From assembly GCF_021601385.1 (NCBI RefSeq), contig NZ_BQHO01000029.1:20051-84050 (forward strand): a stretch of DNA of 64,000 nucleotides, read 5' to 3'. Below, piece by piece: positions 8,931-17,377 of the stretch (positions within the stretch are counted from its first letter, which is position 1; each line of letters opens with the position of its first letter). This stretch comes from Pseudomonas parasichuanensis (GTDB lineage Bacteria; Pseudomonadota; Gammaproteobacteria; Pseudomonadales; Pseudomonadaceae). A program made the position numbers and the translations under genes. A model generated the notes under the pieces. It was given only the letters and a program-made list of their open reading frames with translations. It was not told the origin of the DNA and made no database searches.

Positions 8931-10261
8931 TCGGCCGGTTGTTGCGCCGCGACACCCTGCGCTGGCGGATCGCCCTGACCATCTTCGCCGCCATGCTGGC
9001 GTCGCTGGCGCTCAATGCACTGTTCGTCCAGGTGGCCGGCATCTGGGCGCGCCCTCCAATCGAGCGCACTGGCCTGCTCGAACAGATCGCCGTGACCACG
9101 CGCCTGCTGGAGGCGGCGCCGATACCGTTGCGCGGGCAACTGGCGCAGGCGGCGAGCAACCCGACCTTGCAAGTGACCTGGAGCCGCCAGCGTGAAGCTC
9201 TCGGGCTGCCCGACGCGGGCATGCCGGTGGAGGCCGACCGCATTCCGGCCTTGCGGCCATTGCTGGGGCAGGGCCGGACGATCGAGGCGTTCAACCCTTC
9301 GGATTGGCCAGCGGGCAGCGCCCAGGCGCATTACGGCGCACTGGTGCGCCTGGCCGATGGCAGCTGGCTGTCGTTCGTCCCGCCCGAACGCAGTTGGGGG
9401 CTCAGCGCGCCGGCACGGATTGCGGTGATCCTCGGCCTGGGGCTGGTCGCCACGCTGCTGGTGGCCTGGCTGGCCACGCGGCAGCTGGCCAACCCGCTGC
9501 AGCGCTTCGCCAGCGCGGCGCGGCGTTTTGGCGGCGACCTACAGGCACCGCCCATCGATATCGAAGGGCCGCAGGAGATCCGCCAGGCTATCGTCGCGTT
9601 CAACACCATGCAGGCGCAGATCCAGCATTTCGTCCGTGAGCGCACGCAGATGCTCGCCGCCATCTCCCATGACCTGCGCGCCCCCCTGACGCGCCTGCGC
9701 CTGCGCAGTGAATTCATGGCAGACCTGGAGCACCAGCGCAAGCTGGTACGCGATGTCGACGAGATGCAATCGATGATCAACGCAGCCCTGGCGTTTTTCC
9801 GCGAAGGCACGCAACTGGAGCAGGCGACGGTGTTCGACTTGTCCGAGCTGTTGCAGACCATCCTCGACGACTACTGCGACCAGCACATCGATGTCGACTT
9901 CAGCGGCCCTGCGCACCTGGTGCATTGGGGCCGACCGTTGGCGCTCAAGCGGGTGGTGGTCAACCTGCTGGAGAACGCCATCAAGTACGCGCGTGCCCCG
10001 CGCATTGCCCTGAGCCGTGAAGCGCATCGGGTGCTGATCGAGATCAGCGATGAAGGGCCGGGCATCCCCGAGGCGGCACTGCAGCAGGTGTTCGAGCCGT
10101 TCTTCCGCCTGGAAGGCTCACGCAACCGGCATACCGGCGGCGTCGGGCTGGGGCTGTCGGCGGCGCGGGCGATGGTGCGCGAGCAGGGGGGCGAGCTGAC
10201 CTTGCACAACCGCCGGGGCGCGGGGCTGGTGGCGCGGATCGAGCTGCCAGACTACCGCTGA
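8927..10261 (+). CDS. EnvZ-type sensor histidine kinase
   Basis: A 444-residue inner-membrane kinase paired with the preceding regulator. Two membrane segments (about 13-37 and 160-185) enclose a periplasmic sensor of about 120 residues; a HAMP linker follows (QLANPLQRF), then the dimerisation domain with phospho-accepting His248 in ISHDLRAPLTRLR, and an ATP-binding domain with N-box NLLENAIKYA, G1 DEGPGIP and G2 GVGLGLS. The stimulus is not readable from sequence. It ends three bases before the convergent PstS-OmpA gene. Confidence 0.93.
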   Translation: MIGRLLRRDTLRWRIALTIFAAMLASLALNALFVQVAGIWARPPIERTGLLEQIAVTTRLLEAAPIPLRGQLAQAASNPTLQVTWSRQREALGLPDAGMPVEADRIPALRPLLGQGRTIEAFNPSDWPAGSAQAHYGALVRLADGSWLSFVPPERSWGLSAPARIAVILGLGLVATLLVAWLATRQLANPLQRFASAARRFGGDLQAPPIDIEGPQEIRQAIVAFNTMQAQIQHFVRERTQMLAAISHDLRAPLTRLRLRSEFMADLEHQRKLVRDVDEMQSMINAALAFFREGTQLEQATVFDLSELLQTILDDYCDQHIDVDFSGPAHLVHWGRPLALKRVVVNLLENAIKYARAPRIALSREAHRVLIEISDEGPGIPEAALQQVFEPFFRLEGSRNRHTGGVGLGLSAARAMVREQGGELTLHNRRGAGLVARIELPDYR

Positions 10262-10264
10262 GGC

Positions 10265-11572
10265 TCAGTACACCCAGACCTCGACCCGGCGATTGCGCAA
10301 GCGCCCCTGTTCGAGGTCGTTGCCCGCCACCGGCAGCTCGTCGCCCATGCCGGTCACTTCCTTGACCTCGACGCCCTGGCGCGCCAGTTCGCGGCGCACC
10401 GCCATGGCCCGCAGGCGCGAGAGCAGGGCGGCGCGGCCCGGGGTTTCCTTGGGGTCGCCAAAGCCCACCAGCACCGCCTTGCGCTGTAACTTGCCGGCCT
10501 GGCGCAGGTAGTCGCCGACCCGCTGAACATCGCGCAGGGCCTTGTTGTCGAGGCCGGCGCTGCCCTCCTGGAAGCGGAAGTTGACCGTCAGGCGGTTGGC
10601 TTCGCGCGCAAGGCTCAGGTAGCGCACGGGCATGTCCGCTTGCGCCGGCACCGGCAGCGCCTTGATCTGCTGCGAGACAAAGCCCTGCTCGGCGACGATG
10701 GCCTGGCCGGCGGGGCTCTGGGCGAACTCGGCCAGGGCCCGGGCCTGGGGGATCGCGTTGGCCGGCAAGTAGAAGAACAGGCGCCGCGACAGCGGATAGT
10801 CCTCGCTGGCCACCAATGCGCGGCTGGGCGGCAGGGCGGCGGCGTCACCGTCGGCCACCGCCAGGACCTTGGCCCCGTGCACCGTGGCCAGGCCGCTGAA
10901 ACCGATGGCCTGGCGGTCGGCCTTGACCTGTTCGGCCAGGGCGTCGGCGGACTCGAAACGCCGGGCCTGGGCCGACAGTTCGCCGTGTCGCGGGTCTAGC
11001 ACCAGTGCCTTGAAGGTTTCGAAGGTGCCCGAGCGGTCGTCGCGGGCGTATAGGCGGATGGCGCCCCCGGGCACCCCCAACTGCTCCCAGCGTGAGAGCT
11101 GGCCAGAGAAGATTTGCGCCAGTTGCACGGTGGTCAGCTGCGTCAGTGGGTTGTCGGGGTGGACGATGACCGCCACGCCATCCAGGCCGATCACCTGTTC
11201 CGACCCGGCCCCGCGCAGGTCGCCCAGGGCTTGCAGCTGCTGCGCCTCGCGGTTGCTGACGGGGCGTGAGGCGGCGGCCAGGTCGGCGTCGCCCCGGGCC
11301 AGGGCGGCAAAGCCGGTGCTTGACCCGTGGGCGGCGATGTCGATGCGCAGCGGCTGGCCGTTGCGGCTCTGGGCGCGGATCACGGTCTCGTTGACGGCCG
11401 CGCCGGGTTGGCTGTCGATGGCACTGGCGCCTTGCGCCTGCAGCAGCCCGCGCACCAGCGCCGGGGCCAGTGAGGCGCCGATGGTGTTGGAGCCCTGCAT
11501 GCGCAGTTGCACGGGCTCGGCCACGGCCAGCGCGGGGAGCAGACAGAGCAGAAGGGTGAACAGGCGGTGCAT
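10265..11572 (-). CDS. PstS-like phosphate-binding domain fused to OmpA domain
   Basis: A 435-residue periplasmic protein. ATG at 11572 is preferred to a GTG six codons upstream because it has AAAGG at correct spacing and begins a typical signal peptide (MHRLFTLLLCLLPALAVA). Residues about 25-290 match PstS-type solute-binding proteins (QGSNTIG, AAHGSSTGF, RDDRSGTFETFK: the serine/threonine loops that hold phosphate). Residues about 310-435 form an OmpA-like peptidoglycan-binding domain (FRFQEGSAGLDNKA through RLRNRRVEVWV). No pst permease genes are adjacent, so it likely senses or buffers an oxyanion at the cell wall rather than feeding a local transporter. Possibly linked to the neighbouring sensor kinase. 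Confidence 0.82.
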   Translation of the reverse strand: MHRLFTLLLCLLPALAVAEPVQLRMQGSNTIGASLAPALVRGLLQAQGASAIDSQPGAAVNETVIRAQSRNGQPLRIDIAAHGSSTGFAALARGDADLAAASRPVSNREAQQLQALGDLRGAGSEQVIGLDGVAVIVHPDNPLTQLTTVQLAQIFSGQLSRWEQLGVPGGAIRLYARDDRSGTFETFKALVLDPRHGELSAQARRFESADALAEQVKADRQAIGFSGLATVHGAKVLAVADGDAAALPPSRALVASEDYPLSRRLFFYLPANAIPQARALAEFAQSPAGQAIVAEQGFVSQQIKALPVPAQADMPVRYLSLAREANRLTVNFRFQEGSAGLDNKALRDVQRVGDYLRQAGKLQRKAVLVGFGDPKETPGRAALLSRLRAMAVRRELARQGVEVKEVTGMGDELPVAGNDLEQGRLRNRRVEVWVY

Positions 11573-11688
11573 GCCGGGGACCTTTGGCACAGAGTTGCGC
11601 CGCAGATTACGACAGTGGCGTGACTGAGAGATGACAGGTGCTTTTGATGCCTTCAGTTGTATGGCGACAGGTATGCATCGCTTTTGAA

Positions 11689-11765
11689 ATCGAGCGCCGC
11701 CCGCGCGGCGCTCGATCTCATAGGCGCTGCAAAACCATCGGCAAGCACCTGGCGGCCCTCACCCA
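11689..11765. repeat. Dispersed putida-type repeat with 12-bp hairpin
   Basis: ATCGAGCGCCGC and GCGGCGCTCGAT form a perfect stem with a CCGC loop (11689-11716), followed by CTCATAGGCGCTGCAAA and a degenerate CGGC.TGCACCTG tail. The same right half recurs at 29634-29690. It occupies the gap between two genes read leftward and looks like a REP-family element. Confidence 0.65.
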
Positions 11766-11778
11766 ATTTCCCGTCAGA

Positions 11779-13176
11779 TCAACGCGCCTCAGGCACGATG
11801 ATATGGGACGGCGCCTCGCAGGCCCGGCGGCGGGCGACGCAGTAATACAGCACGCTCGGCACCACCAGCCCGATCAGCCAGGACACATCCACGCCGCCCA
11901 GGTGCGCGACCATGGGCCCGGTATACAGCTTGGTGTCGATGAACGGCATCTGCACCAGCACGCCGAAGGTGTACACGCCGATCCCAGGCCAGTTCCAGCG
12001 GCCATAGCGGCCGTTGGGGTCGGCCAGTGCCGGGATGTCGTAGCGCTCCTTGGTGATGAAGTAGTAATCCACCAGGTTCACCGCGCTCCAGGGCACGAAG
12101 AAGGTCAGCAGGAACAGGATGAACGACTTGAACGCGGTGAGGAACGAGTGCTGGCCAAGCAGAGCGACCAGCGTCGCGGCCCCGACGATACCGAGCACGA
12201 ACACCAGGCGCTGGGCACGGCTGATCGACAGGTGGCCACGAAAACCGCTGATGATCGTGGCGATGCACATGAAGCTGCCGTAGCTGTTGAGCGTAGAGAT
12301 GGTCACCTTGCCGAACGCGATGCAGAAGTACAGCAGCGCCGCCGTGGTGCCGGCGCCACCCAGGCCGACGATGTAGGCCACTTCACGCCCCGAGAACTGC
12401 CCGCCGGCGATGGCCACGGCAAACACCCCGAGGACCATCGACGCCTGGGCGCCGAGCACAGAGCCCAAGCCTGCGGCGAGGAAGGTTTTCAGCGGCGAGG
12501 TATTGCTGGGCAGGTAGCGCGAATAGTCGGCCACATAGGGGCCGAAGGCGATCTGCCAGGACGCCGCCAGGGAGACCGCGAGCAGGAAGGTCGCCCAGCT
12601 GAAGTGGCGGTTGGCGAGCAGCTCGCTGATGTCGGCGAGCATCAAGATGCGGCTGAACAGGTAGACGAAGGCGATGATCCCCAGCACGCTGGCCACCCGG
12701 CCGATCCAGTGGATCACCCGGTAGCCGGCCAGGGTCGCCAGCACGATCACCCCGGCGAACAGCAGGATCCCGGTGCTGTCGCTGACGCTGAGCAACTGGC
12801 CGATGGCCTGGCCGGACAGCACCGTGCCGGTGGCGGTGAAGCCCATGTACATCAGGCACACCAGCACCATGGGGATGGCCGCGCCGTAGACGCCGAACTG
12901 CACACGGCTGGAGATCATCTGCGGCAGCCCCAGGCGTGGTCCCTGGGCAGCATGCAGGGCCATCACCGCGCCGCCGATCAGCTGGCCGATGAACAGGCCG
13001 ATCAGCGACCAGAACACATCGCCGCCGAGCACCACGGCCAGGGCGCCGGTGACGATGGCGGTAATCTGCAGGTTGGCACCCAGCCACAGGGTGAACTGGC
13101 TGTAGACGCGTCCGTGGCGTTCGGCTTCGGGGATGTAGTCGATCGAGCGTTGCTCGATCACAGGTTTGCTGGACAT
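11779..13176 (-). CDS. NCS1-family nucleobase permease
   Basis: A 465-residue, 12-segment membrane protein of the nucleobase:cation symporter-1 family, which imports cytosine, purines, allantoin or related compounds. The start MSSKPVIEQRSIDYIP is chosen because the N-terminal region RHGRVYSQFTLWLGANLQ matches the family's conserved entry into segment 1; upstream codons are a low-quality extension. WQIAFGPYVADYSRYLP in the middle and FVPWSAVNLVDYYF in segment 8 are strong family marks. It is monocistronic here with a HutC-like site in its promoter region. Substrate unknown. Confidence 0.87.
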   Translation of the reverse strand: MSSKPVIEQRSIDYIPEAERHGRVYSQFTLWLGANLQITAIVTGALAVVLGGDVFWSLIGLFIGQLIGGAVMALHAAQGPRLGLPQMISSRVQFGVYGAAIPMVLVCLMYMGFTATGTVLSGQAIGQLLSVSDSTGILLFAGVIVLATLAGYRVIHWIGRVASVLGIIAFVYLFSRILMLADISELLANRHFSWATFLLAVSLAASWQIAFGPYVADYSRYLPSNTSPLKTFLAAGLGSVLGAQASMVLGVFAVAIAGGQFSGREVAYIVGLGGAGTTAALLYFCIAFGKVTISTLNSYGSFMCIATIISGFRGHLSISRAQRLVFVLGIVGAATLVALLGQHSFLTAFKSFILFLLTFFVPWSAVNLVDYYFITKERYDIPALADPNGRYGRWNWPGIGVYTFGVLVQMPFIDTKLYTGPMVAHLGGVDVSWLIGLVVPSVLYYCVARRRACEAPSHIIVPEAR

Positions 13177-13262
13177 CGGGGAGGGCTCCGCTTCGTTGTT
13201 TTTGTGGGGGCGGCGGCAATCGGCGGGACGCAGGGCGGATGGCCGAGACCTGATATGAGCAT

Positions 13263-13272
13263 GTCTATACAA
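13263..13272. promoter_or_regulatory. Candidate HutC/GntR-type operator
   Basis: GTCTATACAA matches nine of ten positions of the HutC-subfamily consensus GTmTATAyAC and lies about 85 bases before the permease start, a normal operator position. No GntR regulator is adjacent, so it would be controlled in trans. Confidence 0.3.
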
Positions 13273-13437
13273 GTAAGGTCAAGTGAAGCTTGAGGGCGGA
13301 GTTCCCAGCTGGCATCGAGCCAATACAGCGCACTGTTACGCAAGGTCGACACATAACTGTGCTGGTGCCTGGATCAGCAATCGCCTTATGCTGTAACGAA
13401 ATATGTCTAGAACAAGCCTGCAGAAGGAAAGCGTGCC

Positions 13438-14322
13438 ATGCCACTCAAGGACCTGCTGATCGCCCTGGTGGTGATCATCGCCTGGGGCGTCAATTTCGTG
13501 GTCATCAAGGTCGGCCTCGACGGCTTGCCGCCGATGCTGCTGGGCGCCTTGCGCTTTCTGCTGGTGGCCTTCCCGGCGGTGCTGTTGGTGCGGCGCCCGA
13601 ACCTGCCGTGGCGCTGGCTGATCGCTTACGGCGCGACCATTTCCCTCGGGCAGTTCGCCTTCCTGTTCCAGGCCATGTACAGCGGCATGCCGCCAGGGCT
13701 GGCATCGCTGGTGCTGCAGTCGCAGGCGTTCTTCACCCTCGGTTTCGCCGCGCTGTTTCTCGGTGAGCGGCTGCGCCTGGCCAGTGTGCTCGGGCTGCTG
13801 GTGGCGGCCGGGGGGCTGGCGGTGATCGGCAGCGAGCACAGCAGCCACGTGCCGCTGATCGCCTTGCTGCTGACCCTGTGCGGCGGGGCCATGTGGGGCA
13901 TGGGCAACATCATCACCCGGCGCTTCGGCAAGGTCGACCTGGTGGCGCTGGTGATCTGGGGCGGGCTGATCCCGCCGCTGCCGTTCCTGGCGCTGTCGTG
14001 GTGGCTGGAGGGGCCGGAGCTGATCGCCCATGCACTGCTCAACATCAGCTTGAGTTCGGTGCTGGCCCTGGCCTACCTGGCGTTCGTCGCCACCATGATC
14101 GGCTACAGCCTGTGGAGCACGCTGCTGTCGCGCCACCCGGCGGGCAAGGTGGCGCCGTTCTCGCTGCTGGTGCCGGTGATCGGCCTGAGTTCCTCGGCGC
14201 TGCTGCTGGGCGAGCGCTTGAGCCAGATGCAGGTCTGGGGTGGCCTGCTGGTGATGCTGGGGCTGTTGATCAATGTGTTCGGGCCGAGTTTGGGGCGCAG
14301 GCTGCGGCCGGCCAGTGCGTAG
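13438..14322 (+). CDS. EamA-family exporter (YdeD-like)
   Basis: A 294-residue ten-segment drug/metabolite transporter with two EamA repeats (about 5-138 and 148-285). The first has IIAWGVNFVVIKVGLDGLPP and FLGERLRLASVLG; the second has AMWGMGNIITRRFGKVD and LLLGERLSQMQVWGG. The ISLGQFAFLFQAMYSGMPPGLAS segment resembles the O-acetylserine/cysteine exporter YdeD. Preceded by GAAGGAAAG as ribosome-binding region. It stands alone and is followed by a REP pair. Confidence 0.85.
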   Translation: MPLKDLLIALVVIIAWGVNFVVIKVGLDGLPPMLLGALRFLLVAFPAVLLVRRPNLPWRWLIAYGATISLGQFAFLFQAMYSGMPPGLASLVLQSQAFFTLGFAALFLGERLRLASVLGLLVAAGGLAVIGSEHSSHVPLIALLLTLCGGAMWGMGNIITRRFGKVDLVALVIWGGLIPPLPFLALSWWLEGPELIAHALLNISLSSVLALAYLAFVATMIGYSLWSTLLSRHPAGKVAPFSLLVPVIGLSSSALLLGERLSQMQVWGGLLVMLGLLINVFGPSLGRRLRPASA

Positions 14323-14380
14323 TCATTCAAGGCCTCATCGTTACAGAAAATACGCCTTGTCTTTGGGAACAACGGTCCCG

Positions 14381-14444
14381 TTGTAGGAGCGGCCTTGTGC
14401 CGCGAAAGGCTGCACAGCAGCCCCGGCAAGGCCGCTCCTGCAGG
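14381..14444. repeat. Inverted REP pair
   Basis: TTGTAGGAGCGGCCTTGTGC and its near complement GGCAAGGCCGCTCCTGCAGG face each other around GAAAGGCTGCACAGCAGCCC, which is itself a small hairpin. This is the classic P. putida REP/BIME unit, placed between two genes on the same strand. Confidence 0.8.
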
Positions 14445-14501
14445 GAGCATGCACAGGCTCTGTTAGACTTGGCCTCTTTTGCCAGACCAACGGAGCAGCC
14501 C

Positions 14502-14822
14502 ATGATCATCTCTACCACCAGCCAACTCGAAGGCCGCCCCGTGGCCGAGTACCTCGGTGTGGTCAGCGCCGAATCGGTGCAAGGGATCAACTTCGTGCGC
14601 GATTTTTTCGCACGCTTTCGCGACGTCTTCGGCGGCCGTTCGCAGACCCTGGAAGGCGCACTGAAGCTGGCCCGCGAGCAGGCCACCGAGGAGTTGCAGG
14701 CGCGGGCACGGCAGTTGCAAGCCGACGCAGTGCTGGGTGTGGACTTCGAGATCAGCATGCCGTCGGTGCAGGGCGGCATGGTCGTGGTGTTCGCAACCGG
14801 CACGGCGGTGCGCCTGAAATAG
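14502..14822 (+). CDS. YbjQ/UPF0145 family protein
   Basis: A 106-residue protein with the full family pattern: N-terminal ISTTSQLEGRPVAEYLGVV, the RDFFARFRDVFGGRS region, a helical stretch of ARARQLQADAVLGVDFE and a terminal hydrophobic strand (MVVVFATGTAVRL). Family length is about 105 residues, so it is complete. UPF0145 proteins form pentamers and their biochemical role is not established. ATG follows CGGAGCAGCCC as ribosome-binding site. Confidence 0.87.
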   Translation: MIISTTSQLEGRPVAEYLGVVSAESVQGINFVRDFFARFRDVFGGRSQTLEGALKLAREQATEELQARARQLQADAVLGVDFEISMPSVQGGMVVVFATGTAVRLK

Positions 14823-14962
14823 CAAAGTGCCATTGGTCGGGCAAGGTTGTTTTGTCCGGCTGGTCTGCAAATGACCGGCTAGTCTCACTTCATCAGGCCG
14901 CCGCTTCACTTGGGCAAACACGCTGTTTGCCGGCGCGGTCAGCATTGGAGGGAGTCACGGGC

Positions 14963-15151
14963 ATGAGCGAATCCTACTTCGAAGACTTGAACGATTCATT
15001 TCCGATCAACAACCAGGTGCGTTGCGGTCAGTCGGCATTCCAGCTGGGCTTCGCCAACATGACCCTGGACGAGTCGGAGCAGTTGCAACCGGCGCACCTG
15101 CAGCGTGCCAAGAAGGGGCGCTTCACCCCGCGGCTACCGCCGAAAAAGTAA
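14963..15151 (+). CDS. Small hypothetical protein (62 aa)
   Basis: ATG at 14963 follows a strong GGAGGGAG site by nine bases; the longer reading from 14852 lacks any such site and is rejected. The product is acidic at its N-terminus (MSESYFEDLNDSF) and strongly basic at the C-terminus (AKKGRFTPRLPPKK). No domain is recognised. A good rho-independent terminator follows at once, which supports a real, independently transcribed gene. Confidence 0.6.
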   Translation: MSESYFEDLNDSFPINNQVRCGQSAFQLGFANMTLDESEQLQPAHLQRAKKGRFTPRLPPKK

Positions 15152-15167
15152 CCTTGCGCAGTACACG

Positions 15168-15193
15168 CCCCGCCCAACGGCGGGGTTTTTTTT
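15168..15193 (+). terminator. Rho-independent terminator
   Basis: A seven-base GC stem CCCCGCC / GGCGGGG with loop CAAC is followed by eight T residues, 16 bases after the stop of the small gene. Confidence 0.9.
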
Positions 15194-15291
15194 GCATTCC
15201 TTGATCCTGCGCATGGCATTGCCCGGTTGTGCTCGTCGCACGCCCGGCGCTGTGGTTTGCTTGCGCGATTCACTCACGGAGTACCGATTCA

Positions 15292-15597
15292 ATGCGTATC
15301 AGGGAAGAAACCTACTGGCAGTGGGCCGATACACAGTTGCACAGCCGCAGCCACGATGAGGTGCTGAGCGATGGCACCTGCATCGAAGTGCAGGTGCGTC
15401 TGTCGCGCCTGGGTGCCACGCAGATGTTCCTTGGGGTGTATGCCCAGGGGGGCAGGGCGCTGGTGGAGGAGTACTACCCGGCGCGCCCCGGTGAAACCAT
15501 GACCCGTGCGCTGGTGTGGGGTGTGGACCGGGCCCGCGCCCTGGCCACCGGTGCCTTGCCGCTGCCCGTGCACACGCCGCGCCGGCTTCAGGCCTGA
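15292..15597 (+). CDS. Conserved hypothetical protein (101 aa)
   Basis: ATG at 15292 is preceded by CACGGAGTACC. The product (MRIREETYWQWADTQLHSRS...) has an N-terminal amphipathic helix, then beta-rich sequence with VQVRLSRLGATQMFLGVY and EEYYPARPGETMTRALVWG, and a Pro-rich tail. No known domain. It reads as a small soluble alpha/beta protein. Its 3' end overlaps the truncated haemoglobin gene on the other strand by ten bases. Confidence 0.6.
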   Translation: MRIREETYWQWADTQLHSRSHDEVLSDGTCIEVQVRLSRLGATQMFLGVYAQGGRALVEEYYPARPGETMTRALVWGVDRARALATGALPLPVHTPRRLQA

Positions 15598-16010
15598 GGG
15601 TGGCGGTTGCGGCTGGCCTGGACGATACGTTCGGCGGGCACCCGTAGCTGGCGCAACAGGTACTCGGCAAAATCGACGGGCCAGGGTTGCAGGGCAATGG
15701 CCCGGGCCATGCAGTCCAGCCACTGGGCGCCGTGGCTTTCGTCGATTGGCCATTGCGCGTGGAACGACGGGATGGCGATCGAGCCATAGCGCTCGCTGTA
15801 CAGGCGCGGTCCGCCCAGCCAACCACTGAGAAAACACGCCAATTTGTCGCGCGAAGCGGACAGATCCTGTGGGTGCATACGCCGCAGGCCCACGGCATCC
15901 GGAAGCTCATCCATCAGCCGATAGAAGTCGTCGACCAGCTGGCGCAGGCCGTCGATGCCGCCGGCGGCCTGGTAGGAGGCATCGTCGGTGCCGTAGGTGG
16001 GGGTGTTCAT
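15588..16010 (-). CDS. Group II truncated haemoglobin
   Basis: A 140-residue haem protein of the two-on-two fold. Helical landmarks are clear: GGIDGLRQLVDDFY (A/B helices with B10 Tyr region), FLSGWLGGPRLYSERYG (the E-F hinge glycines and WLGGP.LY.. signature), the proximal His84 in SFHAQWPI, and Trp97 at G8 in AQWLDCM, characteristic of group II. Such globins bind oxygen or nitric oxide and are tied to redox and nitrosative stress. It is probably the end gene of a unit with the upstream small gene at 16.1-16.4 kb, although a terminator lies between them. Confidence 0.85.
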   Translation of the reverse strand: MNTPTYGTDDASYQAAGGIDGLRQLVDDFYRLMDELPDAVGLRRMHPQDLSASRDKLACFLSGWLGGPRLYSERYGSIAIPSFHAQWPIDESHGAQWLDCMARAIALQPWPVDFAEYLLRQLRVPAERIVQASRNRHPQA

Positions 16011-16052
16011 CAGGCGCTCCGTTTCGGTAGGGCGGCCATTCTAGCAGGCATG

Positions 16053-16080
16053 AAAAAGCCCGGCCTTGTGGGGCCGGGCT
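16053..16080 (-). terminator. Rho-independent terminator
   Basis: Read on the minus strand, AGCCCGGCC and GGCCGGGCT pair around a short loop and are followed by five T residues, 27 bases beyond the stop of the 110-residue gene. It separates that gene from the truncated haemoglobin gene. Confidence 0.85.
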
Positions 16081-16106
16081 CAAGCTGTGGTGGACGACGT
16101 GACGTA

Positions 16107-16439
16107 TCAGTTCAGCGTGTCGATCACCTTGACTGCCTGGCGCTCGCGGGCACCGGGCCATTCTTGTTGCAGGGTCTCGAGTACGCGGCCGACGAAACCG
16201 GTGTCGGCGGCGGCCTTCTTGCCGACGTAGCCCTGGCCACGGCGGTAGACCTTGAAGCGGGCGCGCATGCTGGGCATGTGCGATTCGAATTCGTCTTCGA
16301 CCGTGTTCGGTGGCAGACGGTCCAGGCGTACTTCGCCGGACTGGCTGACCCACAGCAGATGGTCGTCGAGGCTGTCCTTGCGCGCGGCGAACAGCTGAGC
16401 CAATTGGTCGATGGTTGGATTGTTGTTCAAGTTCATCAT
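16107..16439 (-). CDS. Conserved hypothetical protein (110 aa)
   Basis: Two adjacent ATG codons are possible; the first follows a GGGGGC site. The product begins MMNLNNNPTIDQLAQLFAARKDSLDDHLLWV, has LWVSQSGEVRLDRLP as a central strand-turn, a basic loop KVYRRGQGYVGKKAA and a C-terminal helix ending VKVIDTL. No known domain. Soluble, no signal peptide. A terminator follows it, so it is likely monocistronic. Confidence 0.65.
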   Translation of the reverse strand: MMNLNNNPTIDQLAQLFAARKDSLDDHLLWVSQSGEVRLDRLPPNTVEDEFESHMPSMRARFKVYRRGQGYVGKKAAADTGFVGRVLETLQQEWPGARERQAVKVIDTLN

Positions 16440-16747
16440 AAAGCCCCCATTACCCTATTCGTTGGGTGAAGTTCGTTGTGAAGTTCACATTCGGCGCCAC
16501 AACATGTAGCGCACTAACCAAAGCTGCTACAGCAGCATCGCAACAGGGGCTTTCTCACGCTGCCTTCTGGGCAGTTTCCCTCTCCACGGACGGCCTGCGT
16601 TACCGCGCAAGCCGTCTGGAACACCCTTGCCACCGCTCCCGATCAGGGAGACGGCCTCATCATGCCCAAGGCCCGGGAAGGGCGTCAATAGGTTTGTAGT
16701 GAATATTTTTAGTCACTACATCTTGTCGGACAATCCTGCATTTGCTG
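16440..16747. other. Non-coding gap with a small hairpin
   Basis: This interval holds the promoter of the minus-strand 110-residue gene at its left end. Near the right end TGTAGTGA and TCACTACA (16695-16720) form an eight-base stem about 28 bases past the stop of the GST gene and may end the ampC-GST transcript. I see no gene in the remainder. Confidence 0.45.
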
Positions 16748-17377
16748 TCAGACCAAGCCGTTATCGCCGTGTTCAAGGAAGCCCGGGCGTTGCCGCAGCC
16801 GGGCATGGTAGGCCTCCAGCGCCGGCAGCGGCGGGTGCTCTACCGGGGTACGGCGCCAGCGGTTGAGCGACAGGCCGATGACCACGTCGGCCAGACTGAA
16901 ATCGCTGCCGGCGATGTAGGCACCGGTGGCCTGCAGGCGTTGCTCGAGCAGGCCCATCCTGGCGCTCCACAGCGCACTGCTGGCGGCCAGCTGTGCCGGG
17001 TCCTGGTGGGCTGGCGACTGGCGCACCAGCGACATGAACGGGTAGCGCCAGGCGTCGTTGAGGTCGGTGGCCTGCCAGTCCAGCCACTGGTCCACGGCGG
17101 CCCGGGCGCGTGGCGCCGGCGGGTAGAGGTGGCTGCCGTCGTACTGGTTGGCCAGGTAGCGCAGGATGCTGTTGGACTCCCACAGCACGAAATCGCCATC
17201 GACGATCACCGGCACCATGGCGTTAGGGTTCAGGGCCAGGAACGCCGGGGTGTCGGTGGCCTGGAAGCCGCTACCCCAGTCTTCGCGCTGGTAGGGCAGG
17301 TTGAGTTCGGCGCAGGTCCACAGCACCTTGCGCACGTTGATCGACGAGGCCTTGCCGAGAATCTTCAACATGCTCAT
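16748..17377 (-). CDS. Glutathione S-transferase
   Basis: A 209-residue cytosolic GST. The thioredoxin-like N-terminal domain (about 3-80) has [23 protein letters not shown] with Ser at the glutathione-activating position, [13 protein letters not shown] with the cis-proline, and [12 protein letters not shown] where Glu-Ser bind the gamma-glutamyl part. A helical C-terminal domain follows with the conserved [13 protein letters not shown]-capping segment. It starts inside the stop of the beta-lactamase gene (four-base overlap), so it is translated from the same transcript. Substrate not predictable. Confidence 0.9.
   Translation of the reverse strand: MSMLKILGKASSINVRKVLWTCAELNLPYQREDWGSGFQATDTPAFLALNPNAMVPVIVDGDFVLWESNSILRYLANQYDGSHLYPPAPRARAAVDQWLDWQATDLNDAWRYPFMSLVRQSPAHQDPAQLAASSALWSARMGLLEQRLQATGAYIAGSDFSLADVVIGLSLNRWRRTPVEHPPLPALEAYHARLRQRPGFLEHGDNGLV

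Noticed and set aside
11638-13293. Long plus-strand open frame opposite the NCS1 permease
   Set aside because: It is an antisense shadow made possible by GC-rich codon bias. It is rich in Gln, His and Asp runs and lacks any domain, while the opposite strand encodes a full permease.
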